Origin: Kangiella sediminilitoris
Lineage (GTDB): Bacteria > Pseudomonadota > Gammaproteobacteria > Enterobacterales > Kangiellaceae
Assembly: GCF_001708405.1 (NCBI RefSeq)
Contig: NZ_CP012418.1
Location: 1,702,501 to 1,766,500 of the forward strand
Length of the DNA: 64,000 bases
Direction of reading: 5' to 3'
The notes beneath the pieces are model-generated. The model saw only the letters and a program-made list of their open reading frames with translations, was not told where the DNA came from and ran no database searches. A program made the position numbers and the translations under genes. Each line of letters begins with the position of its first letter. Position 1 is the stretch's first letter. This document shows positions 8,373-15,871 of this stretch, piece after piece.

Positions 8373-9653
8373 TTGGAAACACTGTCGACGGGAGTCCTGT
8401 TCTTAATATTGGCATTACTCATTCTGTTATCGAGTTTTTTCTCAAGCTCAGAGACAGGCATGATGTCTCTCAACCGATACCGCTTAAAGCATCGAGCTCG
8501 TAGTGGAGACAAAAGTGCAAAAAGAGTCTATGGCATGTTAAAACGTCCAGACAAACTGCTGGGACTGATTTTACTCGGTAACAACATCGTAAACATTCTG
8601 GCCTCAGCGATAGCTACCGTTATTGCGATCCGCTTTTGGGGTGAAGGTGGTATTTTCGCCGCGACGCTGATGTTGACCGTTGTTATTTTGATTTTTGCTG
8701 AAGTCACCCCGAAAACTTTGGCAGCGCTATATCCTGAAAAGATATCATTCTTCGCTGCTCCTATTCTAAAATTTCTATCCAGTATTTTTCATCCAGCTGT
8801 AAAGCTCATTGGTTTTTTAGCAAACGGCTTGTTGAGATTATTTGGTATCAATGCTGACTCAGATCATGAAGATCATCTCAGTCAAGAGGAACTGAGGACA
8901 GTTGTAAATGAAGCTGGAGCAATGATTCCCCGTCGTCACCAAAAAATGCTGCTGAGTATCCTTGATCTGGAGACTGTCACCGTCGATGACATCATGGTTC
9001 CTCGGAATGAAATTATTGGTATTGATTTAACCGATGACATTGGTTATATCCGCGAACAAATCCGTAATAGTATTCACACACGTTTGCTCGTTTTCAGGAA
9101 CGAGATAGATGAAGTAGAAGGTTTCCTTCATGCCAGGAACTTTGGTCGGGTTCTTGAAATGGAATCTGACAGCCCGGAAGATATATTGTCTTACCTGGAT
9201 CCAATCTATTACGTTCCCGAGGGCACACCACTTCATACCCAGCTAATGAAGTTTCAGCGTAAAAGAGATCGGGTAGGGCTTGTAGTTGATGAGTATGGCG
9301 ATATCGAAGGCTTAGTAGCTTTAGATGATATTTTGGAAGAAATTGTCGGTGACTTTACGACCGAGATGTCCAGCGTAAATCGTGATATTCAAAAAGACGG
9401 TGATAATGTTTACCTGATAGATGCAACCGTCACTATTCGTGATTTAAACAAAACATTACATTGGGACTTGCCTACTGAAGGCCCTAAAACCTTAAATGGC
9501 CTGATTACCGAATATTTAGAAGCTATTCCTCAATCAGGTACCTGTTTGCGACTCTATGGCTACCCCATAGAAATCCTACAAATTAAAGACAATATCGTTA
9601 AAAGCGTACGCGCAATGCCAGAGCTTTATAAGCCACCGGTCGATATTCAATAA
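8373..9653 (+). CDS. corB: CorB/YfjD-type CNNM transporter with CBS and CorC domains
   Basis: This is a membrane protein linked to Mg2+ and Co2+ efflux or homeostasis. It has 426 residues. The N-terminal DUF21/CNNM transmembrane domain (about 1-180) carries SSSETGMMSLNRYRLKH. A CBS pair (about 195-320) carries VDDIMVPRNEIIGIDL and VDEYGDIEGLVALDDILEEI, and a C-terminal CorC/HlyC domain follows. The start is a TTG at 8373 with GGAG at 8362-8365. It follows ypjD and precedes an RND-type exporter by 14 bases, so the three probably form one operon. Confidence 0.9.
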   Translation: METLSTGVLFLILALLILLSSFFSSSETGMMSLNRYRLKHRARSGDKSAKRVYGMLKRPDKLLGLILLGNNIVNILASAIATVIAIRFWGEGGIFAATLMLTVVILIFAEVTPKTLAALYPEKISFFAAPILKFLSSIFHPAVKLIGFLANGLLRLFGINADSDHEDHLSQEELRTVVNEAGAMIPRRHQKMLLSILDLETVTVDDIMVPRNEIIGIDLTDDIGYIREQIRNSIHTRLLVFRNEIDEVEGFLHARNFGRVLEMESDSPEDILSYLDPIYYVPEGTPLHTQLMKFQRKRDRVGLVVDEYGDIEGLVALDDILEEIVGDFTTEMSSVNRDIQKDGDNVYLIDATVTIRDLNKTLHWDLPTEGPKTLNGLITEYLEAIPQSGTCLRLYGYPIEILQIKDNIVKSVRAMPELYKPPVDIQ

Positions 9654-9667
9654 CACTGGGAACAACA

Positions 9668-12157
9668 ATGACACAACCGAAAGAGAATTTTTTCTATAAC
9701 CTTTATAAAAAGATAATATTAGACCACCCTCTTATCAGTTTAATTGTCGTCATCTTGCTGACTGTGCTTGCCGCCAGTCAACTTCCAAAATTCAGGCTTG
9801 ATGCCTCCGGAGAGTCGCTGGTATTAGAAAATGATAAATCACTAACCTACTATCGACAGGTCAATGAACAGTATGGGTCAGATGATTTTCTTATCATTAC
9901 CTGGCAGCCAAACAAAGGTTTGATGAGCGATGAGTCCATTCAGGGATTAAAAAACCTTACTGAAGAGCTTAAAAGTGTCCAAACCGTTTCAAATATCAAT
10001 AGTATATTAAATGTTCCTCTACTCAAGGGGATGTCACTCGATGATGCATTAGATACTGAAATCCCGACCTTACAGAGTGGCGATGTTAAAAGAGAAAAAG
10101 CCTTACAGGAATTTACTACCAGCCCCATCTATAAAAACCTATTAGTCGGCGAAGATGGAAATACAAGCGCAGTCCAAATAAATTTTGAGCGAGATGAAAA
10201 GTACTTTGAATTATTAAACGCAAGGGACGCATTAAGAAAAGAGCGAAAGCAATCAGGTTCCCTGACCGAAGAAAAGCAGGAAAAGCTATCTAGACTTGAA
10301 GACGAATTCGATGACTACAGTAAAGTCGTTTCGGAAAGAACGAGCAATATCATAGAAGAAGTTCGTACCATAATGGATGACTACCGTGATATTGCCAATA
10401 TGCACCTTGGTGGAATATCAATGATCACCAATGACATGTTAACGTTCATTCAGCATGACATCACAGTATTTGGTATCGGCATCATTTTATTTATTATGCT
10501 GGCTTTATACCTATTTTTTGGAAAACTGAGATGGGTCATGCTTCCATTGTTCTCCTGTATTGTTTCTGTCGTGATGTTAGCAGGACTATTAAGTTTTCTA
10601 GATTGGCGAATTACCGTAATATCATCGAACTTCCCGTCCATCCTGCTGATTGTCATATTGGCTTTGAATGTACACCTCGCGGTTTATTACAGAGATTATA
10701 TTTCCGCTAACCCAGATGCTGACCTCAACTCAAGGGTCTCTACCACAGTAAGAACCATGTTCTGGCCATGTTTTTATACTGCGCTAACGACCATTGTTGC
10801 CTTCGTTTCACTGTTAATTAGTGGCATTCGACCAGTAATTGACTTTGGCTGGATCATGACAATTGGTATCGTCCTAGGCTTTGTCGTTACTTTCATCATT
10901 TTCCCGAGTTTTATACAGCTACTGAAGAAAGATGCTCACTCCAGTGGTAAAAGTATGACCTATAAAGTAACCAACTGGATCTATAGTTTTACCGTTAACT
11001 TTAAGTCAGTTATCTTTTTATCAACCATAGCCATTATAGTGTTTAGCGCCTACGGTATTACTCAGCTAAAAGTTGAAAATCGCTTTATTGATTACTTCAA
11101 GCCTTCAACAGAAATTTATCAGGGAATGACCGTTATCGATCAAAAGCTTGGCGGAACAACTCCTTTGGATATTGTCATTGATAAAGGTGAAGAAGACTCT
11201 CTGGTAGATGATGATGAATTTGCTGATGAGTTTGGCGACGAGTTTGATAGCTCCATCTACGACCCCGGGTACTGGTTTACTTCAAGTAAGCTAAAGCAAG
11301 TAGAAAACATTCACGACTACATTGATAGCTTGGAAGTGACAGGCAAGGTTCAATCAATTGCAACTTACGCCAAAGTTTTAAAAGAAATGGAAGGCGGCAC
11401 TTATCCTGATGAGGTGACTTTAAGTCTGGTTCACCAGAAGTCTCCTGAGGATGTCAAAAGTACACTGATGACACCTTATCTATCCGAAGATGGTGATCAG
11501 ATAAGAATCAATATACGCGTAGAAGAAACTAACCCGGACTTAAAGCGTGCCGAACTCATTGATAATATTAATAACTATATCGTTAATGAAGCAGGAATAG
11601 ATCAGGATAGAGTGCACTTCACTGGAATGCTGGTGCTTTATAACAACATGCTGGAAAGCTTGTTTGATTCACAAATCATGACTATTGGCGCAGTATACAT
11701 AGCGATTTTATTCATGTTCATCATCCTATTCCGTTCATTCATACTTGCTATTTTGGCTACTATCCCTAATGCCCTGTCAGCAGCTTTAGTGCTGGGAATT
11801 ATGGGTTGGATGGGCGTCCCTATGGATATGATGACAATCACTATTGCAGCCATCGTTATTGGTATTGCCGTGGACAACTCGATTCACTACGTACACCGTT
11901 TTAAGTCTGAGTTCGCTAAAGACAATGATTACTTAGCCACCATGAAGCGCTGCCATGGAAGTATCGGTAAAGCTATCTACTATACTGGTATCACGGTGAT
12001 CGTTGGCTTTGCAATCTTGGCATTATCTGAATTTATTCCATCCATTTACTTCGGTTTACTCACCGGATTAGCAATGGCGGTAGCACTATTCTTAAACCTA
12101 ACGTTGCTACCATTGATGCTTATAACGGTTAAGCCCCTCAAAATGAAGCAAGATTAA
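9668..12157 (+). CDS. RND superfamily (MMPL/sterol-sensing-domain-like) transporter
   Basis: This 829-residue exporter has two halves, each made of one N-terminal helix, a large periplasmic loop and five clustered helices. Helices lie near 20-40, 255-430, 445-465 and 680-815. The motifs GIAVDNSIHYVHRFK and ALNVHLAVYYRDYI at the ends of helix 4 of each half are typical of MMPL/SSD-like RND proteins, which move lipids or other hydrophobic compounds by proton force. The second periplasmic loop holds a very acidic patch (DDDEFADEFGDEFD). No membrane-fusion or outer-membrane partner is adjacent. Substrate unknown. Confidence 0.82.
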   Translation: MTQPKENFFYNLYKKIILDHPLISLIVVILLTVLAASQLPKFRLDASGESLVLENDKSLTYYRQVNEQYGSDDFLIITWQPNKGLMSDESIQGLKNLTEELKSVQTVSNINSILNVPLLKGMSLDDALDTEIPTLQSGDVKREKALQEFTTSPIYKNLLVGEDGNTSAVQINFERDEKYFELLNARDALRKERKQSGSLTEEKQEKLSRLEDEFDDYSKVVSERTSNIIEEVRTIMDDYRDIANMHLGGISMITNDMLTFIQHDITVFGIGIILFIMLALYLFFGKLRWVMLPLFSCIVSVVMLAGLLSFLDWRITVISSNFPSILLIVILALNVHLAVYYRDYISANPDADLNSRVSTTVRTMFWPCFYTALTTIVAFVSLLISGIRPVIDFGWIMTIGIVLGFVVTFIIFPSFIQLLKKDAHSSGKSMTYKVTNWIYSFTVNFKSVIFLSTIAIIVFSAYGITQLKVENRFIDYFKPSTEIYQGMTVIDQKLGGTTPLDIVIDKGEEDSLVDDDEFADEFGDEFDSSIYDPGYWFTSSKLKQVENIHDYIDSLEVTGKVQSIATYAKVLKEMEGGTYPDEVTLSLVHQKSPEDVKSTLMTPYLSEDGDQIRINIRVEETNPDLKRAELIDNINNYIVNEAGIDQDRVHFTGMLVLYNNMLESLFDSQIMTIGAVYIAILFMFIILFRSFILAILATIPNALSAALVLGIMGWMGVPMDMMTITIAAIVIGIAVDNSIHYVHRFKSEFAKDNDYLATMKRCHGSIGKAIYYTGITVIVGFAILALSEFIPSIYFGLLTGLAMAVALFLNLTLLPLMLITVKPLKMKQD

Positions 12158-12160
12158 ATC

Positions 12161-12188
12161 AAAAAAGCCGCTGTTTAGCGGCTTTTTT
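12161..12188. terminator. Bidirectional intrinsic terminator
   Basis: Stem GCCGCT (12167-12172)/AGCGGC (12177-12182) with a GTTT loop, six A before and six T after. It separates the convergent RND transporter gene and the DUF4785-type gene. Confidence 0.92.
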
Positions 12189-12209
12189 ATTGCTGACACG
12201 TCAGTTAAC

Positions 12210-13406
12210 TTAGTTATCAATTAAGACCATTTGATCCTGGTCCCTCAGTTCAAGCTGTTCTAACTTAAAGGGAGCATTTAAGCCTGATTGTGCAATGATA
12301 TCCTTATCAAACTTCATTGATATCATCCCTTCTCCAGCAGCAAGGTTAGCAGCTGAATGGGTGACCATTATCGGCTGCAAGTTACCCACACTATCAGTCC
12401 CGTATAGCATGGCCCGGACTTCATAGCGTCCATCTTTAGACGCTGATACTGGAACCTGTGCTGTTGGAGACTGTTTCTGACCAGTGATTATTGGAGCAGC
12501 TCCAAGGCTTGCTGTTTTCTCGGCAAAAGCAAAAGGCAACTGACCGTTACGCTGAACAGTTTTTCCTTTTAGGTTTATCTGCGCTTCAGTGTGCAATTCC
12601 CACAATGCTCCCGGTACCGAGTGAGCTGACATATCCATTGGCTTGATTAGTTCATAGCCATCTTTTGATTGCCGGAAATCAACTTTAAAAGTTCTTCCAG
12701 TTGGAGAAACCAGATTACCCTTAATGCTTGATATATCTTGCACCCTTCCTAGGTTGAATACCTTGGCATCAACCTTCAAAGTGTCATTTTTCAGGTAGCT
12801 GTTTTTATCTGATGTCAGATGCAGCTCCATATCGCTTTGTTTCTCAAACACATTAATACGATAGTTAGTATTTAGGTTTACTGATTTATTGGCTTTTAAA
12901 ACAAAACTTCCTGCACCTAAGTTGTCAGCAATCTTAAAGCCTGTCGTGCCCTGTTGAAAGCCTGCCGCATTTTTGCTCATGGCTGTGCTATCAACCACAG
13001 TGTCAAAGGCCTTACTTTGCTTAAAAACATCACCTTTCTGATTAGTTAAGCTCAGACTCTCAGGCTCTATTGAGCTTTTCCCGTCGAATGCAGCAATTCT
13101 AACTAACGCGCCTTTCGCCGAGGTGTTCAAGGAGACCCCAGATTTTAACTGTTGACCAGTCACATCAAGTGAGTATTGTCGACTCTGTATGTGTGACTGT
13201 TTAGTACTGAAGTCCAGGTTAGTCTTGCTATCCACAGCAAAGCTGTAGCTTACGGCCTTGGTTTGACGTTCACTGTAAGGTGATTCCACCTCTGATACGC
13301 CACTAGCGGTATATGCACCTGTTTGACCTGACTTATGCACTTCGTTAGCTGATACGGCGACCGTGGTCAAAGAAAGAATAGCTGTTGCAATTAATGAATA
13401 TTTCAT
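12210..13406 (-). CDS. Secreted DUF4785-type protein, partner of the lipase-like hydrolase
   Basis: The 398-residue protein has a signal peptide (to about VAVSA, residue 20) and is otherwise beta-strand rich. From memory it resembles DUF4785-domain proteins of Legionella and related bacteria; I am moderately sure of that. Two Ig-like regions are plausible, near 190-290 (KNDTLKVDAKVFNLG) and 290-398 (KDGRYEVRAMLYGTD). The ATG follows a near-perfect AAGGAGG site. It begins nine bases after the hydrolase gene, so the two are co-transcribed and the products may be secreted and act together. Function unknown. Confidence 0.62.
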   Translation of the reverse strand: MKYSLIATAILSLTTVAVSANEVHKSGQTGAYTASGVSEVESPYSERQTKAVSYSFAVDSKTNLDFSTKQSHIQSRQYSLDVTGQQLKSGVSLNTSAKGALVRIAAFDGKSSIEPESLSLTNQKGDVFKQSKAFDTVVDSTAMSKNAAGFQQGTTGFKIADNLGAGSFVLKANKSVNLNTNYRINVFEKQSDMELHLTSDKNSYLKNDTLKVDAKVFNLGRVQDISSIKGNLVSPTGRTFKVDFRQSKDGYELIKPMDMSAHSVPGALWELHTEAQINLKGKTVQRNGQLPFAFAEKTASLGAAPIITGQKQSPTAQVPVSASKDGRYEVRAMLYGTDSVGNLQPIMVTHSAANLAAGEGMISMKFDKDIIAQSGLNAPFKLEQLELRDQDQMVLIDN

Positions 13407-13415
13407 GATCCCTCC

Positions 13416-14270
13416 TTAAATTCGAGTGCGTAAAAAGTAATCCAGGCCAAAGCATTTACGTCTGCTCTGGGCGTGGCTTAAAGGCTCATCGCCATAAGTT
13501 TTACTGGTATCGTAAAACCAGACAGAGCCAGCTGCACTCTGAGAGCTACAATCCAGGAATCCATCTGAACAGCTATTCAACCAATTCTGAGTAAACTCCA
13601 GGCCTACATTTTGAGAATATCCACCACAATAACTGTCTCCGTCCCAAATTGCCGATTCGACATCGGTGCCGACCACAGAGCTAAATGGTTTAGGTAAAGC
13701 AGGACGACCACTGGTCCCATACAGCCACTCATTGTTGTAATACTCCATCCAGGCCACCTGCTGCATTCTTACTGCATCATTTTGGTAGCCTAGCAACCAT
13801 CCCAATGCTTCTTCGAATACGTTGCCATCGATAACGGCATCGGCTAATGGTGTACCTGCACTTGAAGGTGCCAAAGCGATAACTTCATCAATTCGGTTTA
13901 TGATATTAGGATAGCGGCTATCCCAGGTAGGATTTGACATCACCCAGCGCACGACATTTCCACCATTAGAGTGAGTGATTAATGTAAGACTGGTGATGCC
14001 CTTATTATTGATAAAATTTGTTAATTGGGAAGCTAAGCAGCCTGCGGCTCCCGAAGTCCACATATACTGCGTAAAGTCACAGTTTATGACAGTGTAGTTG
14101 CTGGAGTTCGGTAACCCCTGTATGACTGACTGCACGAACTCGCCAGTCCAATAATCATTATATGCGTCTGACTGGCTGCCGGTTCCGTGTACAAATGCAA
14201 CCCCGGTATTGGCTTTAACGGCCCCTGCCATAACGACGCCTGCTATTAATAGCAATAACTTTCGAAACAT
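13416..14270 (-). CDS. Secreted alpha/beta-hydrolase, lipase-like
   Basis: The 284-residue protein has a signal peptide (residues 1-20) and starts its fold with VAFVHGTGSQSDAYNDYW, an oxyanion-hole HGTG motif. The nucleophile elbow is T-H-S-N-G (99-103) with S101 as catalytic serine. The catalytic acid and histidine cannot be fixed by eye; H in PLSHAQSRR near the C-terminus is the best histidine candidate. Several cysteines near the C-terminus suggest disulfides and an extracellular location. First gene of a two-gene unit with the DUF4785-type protein. Lipase, esterase or depolymerase activity is inferred from fold only. Confidence 0.72.
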   Translation of the reverse strand: MFRKLLLLIAGVVMAGAVKANTGVAFVHGTGSQSDAYNDYWTGEFVQSVIQGLPNSSNYTVINCDFTQYMWTSGAAGCLASQLTNFINNKGITSLTLITHSNGGNVVRWVMSNPTWDSRYPNIINRIDEVIALAPSSAGTPLADAVIDGNVFEEALGWLLGYQNDAVRMQQVAWMEYYNNEWLYGTSGRPALPKPFSSVVGTDVESAIWDGDSYCGGYSQNVGLEFTQNWLNSCSDGFLDCSSQSAAGSVWFYDTSKTYGDEPLSHAQSRRKCFGLDYFLRTRI

Positions 14271-14667
14271 AGACTACCCCCTTAGTAGCGTTCCATCATT
14301 ATTGTTGAGTTTTTGGCTAGTGATCTATTTTATTCATTAAAATAACTAACCCGAGGAAACTTATAGCATCAATATTTTTTTGAGTAAAAAACATCAGTTT
14401 TAAACAAGAAATTAGGCAGGGAAGGAGTAAATCAAACTCGCATTACAAGAAATAACATTAAAAATCAGAATATTAAAACTTATTTCAAACAGACTTTTAT
14501 CAGTTTAATTTAAAATTAAACAATAAAGGTAATTCCGAAGTTAAATGTGACTAGAAAACCATACAAATCTAACAGTTTATAGGGGTTTAGCCTTCTGTTT
14601 AAATCAAACTTTAAGGAGCTTTTGTGAAGTAGTTAACTAATAAAACTATTAGGGCATGACTTTGAGA
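14271..14667. other. AT-rich intergenic region without recognised gene
   Basis: About 400 bases, strongly AT-rich. It must contain the promoter of the hydrolase gene and the end of the tRNA transcript. An AAGGAG site at 14611-14616 is followed by GTG AAG TAG, a two-codon dead end that might be the trace of a lost gene. I see no other coding or RNA signal. Confidence 0.35.
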
Positions 14668-14754
14668 TGGTACCAGAGGGCGGACTCGAACCGCCACTCC
14701 CGTGAAGGAATCGGATTTTGAATCCGACGTGTCTACCAATTTCACCACTCTGGC
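14668..14754 (-). tRNA. tRNA-Leu (anticodon CAA)
   Basis: An 87-base class II tRNA with encoded CCA. The acceptor GCCAGAG pairs with CTCTGGT, the T arm is GGCGG TTCGAGT CCGCC, and the anticodon stem-loop is TCGGA TTCAAAA TCCGA giving CAA. A variable arm is present. It reads UUG codons. It lies behind a promoter about 170 bases upstream rather than directly next to one. Confidence 0.97.
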
Positions 14755-14917
14755 ATTTTAAGTTTGCAGCTAGCAGTTTTGATCCTGTTAGCTAATGTAA
14801 CGCTTGCGTTACCTGACGTGAACCGCTCCGCAGCACTCCCTACTTATCGTAGGTCGTCCACCAGAATTCTCCGTTCTGGCGTCTGACTTTGCACGAGATG
14901 AAGTCCCCTGCAAAGTG
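14755..14917 (-). ncRNA. Structured leader of the tRNA-Leu transcript (candidate RNA)
   Basis: Between the predicted promoter and the tRNA lie about 160 transcribed bases packed with hairpins. The first is at the predicted 5' end (ACTTTGCA 14886-14893 / TGCAAAGT 14909-14916), then CCAGAA/TTCTGG (14861-14879), CCTAC/GTAGG (14839-14853) and GTAACGC/GCGTTAC (14797-14812). No open frame is present. It may be a processed leader, a small RNA cut off from the tRNA, or an old repeat cluster. The RNA role is inferred. Confidence 0.4.
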
Positions 14918-14923
14918 CGACGC

Positions 14924-14951
14924 ATTATAAACCAATAAGCTCTTTTTGCAA
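14924..14951 (-). promoter_or_regulatory. Sigma70 promoter of the tRNA-Leu transcript
   Basis: Minus-strand TTGCAA (14946-14951), 16-base spacer, consensus TATAAT (14924-14929), then a GC-rich GCGTCGC discriminator of the kind seen at stringently controlled stable-RNA promoters. It sits just downstream of the HTH regulator gene. Confidence 0.75.
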
Positions 14952-14968
14952 TACTCTTACTGAGCTTT

Positions 14969-15193
14969 TTAGGCGGTTTCCGCCTCATTTTTTATGAGGC
15001 TAAAGACCTCCTCTACTGTGGTATCAAAATACTCTGCTATTTTTAGAGCAATGATCGTCGACGGTACAAACTTGCCAACCTCAATCGTGCTAATGGTCTT
15101 TCGCGACACACCAATTGCCTCGGCTAAATCACTCTGGCTCATACGGTGCTCGGCCCGAAAAACTCGTATTCTGTTATCAAGTTCAGGGTGCAT
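14969..15193 (-). CDS. Small Xre/Cro-type HTH transcriptional regulator
   Basis: The 74-residue protein is almost entirely one HTH_3 domain: RIRVFRAEHRMSQSDLAEAI (helices 1-2), GVSRKTISTIEVGKF (recognition helix) and ALKIAEYFDTTVEEVFSL. This type commonly controls its own operon with a small membrane protein. It lies two bases after the membrane-protein gene, so the pair is one unit. An inverted repeat upstream of the unit is a possible operator. Confidence 0.88.
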   Translation of the reverse strand: MHPELDNRIRVFRAEHRMSQSDLAEAIGVSRKTISTIEVGKFVPSTIIALKIAEYFDTTVEEVFSLIKNEAETA

Positions 15194-15195
15194 TG

Positions 15196-15666
15196 CTACT
15201 CCTCAAGCGCTTCCTGCTTATCATCGCGTGTTATCCAGAAAAAGCTAATGCTAACTGACAGCACCTCGACAGCGAACAACGTCGTAAAATAAAAGCGAAT
15301 GCCTAAACCCAAGTCCTCAAGCTGCGAGGAAAAACTCAAAAGCATCGTAATACTGAAGGTAGTAGCTATCCATCCATTTTTAAAGCTGCTTAGCATCGCT
15401 CCTGAAACAAAACCCTCAGGCTCAGAGTTTGTAACTAACCTCCCTGAAAGCTTCTGTTTTAAAGCAGGCCAGATCGCAAATAGGGTAACTGACATAGTGA
15501 GAACCACGCCAACCATCACAATTAAGTCGAGTACATCATTAAATGTACCTTTAGGTGTTAAATCCTCAGCCATAATTGCTAAATAGGTAAAGCCGCAAAT
15601 TAACATACCTAATGCAACTCCCTTCTGCATTCTATCTACTGTCTCTGCGCAATTTCTTTGATTCAT
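15196..15666 (-). CDS. Four-helix membrane protein paired with the Xre regulator
   Basis: The 156-residue protein has four hydrophobic segments at about 14-31, 46-67, 95-112 and 121-143. Both ends are charged and should be cytoplasmic. I cannot name the family; such proteins next to small Xre regulators are often annotated as DUF2178-like or simply hypothetical. The ATG is at 15664-15666. Function unknown, possibly a sensor or stress-related protein whose expression is set by the partner regulator. Confidence 0.68.
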   Translation of the reverse strand: MNQRNCAETVDRMQKGVALGMLICGFTYLAIMAEDLTPKGTFNDVLDLIVMVGVVLTMSVTLFAIWPALKQKLSGRLVTNSEPEGFVSGAMLSSFKNGWIATTFSITMLLSFSSQLEDLGLGIRFYFTTLFAVEVLSVSISFFWITRDDKQEALEE

Positions 15667-15718
15667 AACATACTCCGTTTATTTAACGTTGATAAATTGT
15701 CCTTGAGAGTCTCACAAA

Positions 15719-15755
15719 GATACCTTTAAAACCCCATATGAAACCTCTAGGTATC
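15719..15755. promoter_or_regulatory. Possible operator of the Xre/membrane-protein unit
   Basis: Seven-base inverted arms GATACCT (15719-15725) and AGGTATC (15749-15755) lie 53 bases upstream of the membrane-protein start, where an autoregulator would bind. The centre-to-centre distance is about three helical turns. Confidence 0.3.
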
Positions 15756-15819
15756 ATTATGGTAAGCTTTTACACCAAGTCAAGAAGTTTGTTCTTTCAA
15801 TTTCTTAGATAATAAGCAC

Positions 15820-15850
15820 AAAAAAGCCCGGCTAAATCGCCAGGCTGTTT
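15820..15850 (-). terminator. Intrinsic terminator of the DUF885 gene
   Basis: On the minus strand GCCTGGC (15839-15845) pairs with GCCGGGC (15826-15832) with one mismatch, followed by six T. It lies 22 bases after the stop of the DUF885 gene. Confidence 0.82.
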
Positions 15851-15871
15851 TATCATATGTATTCTTTAATG

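Noticed and set aside
14960-14985. Terminator at the end of the Xre regulator gene
   Set aside because: The AGGCGG/CCGCCT stem lies in the last codons and is followed by A rather than T on the minus strand.
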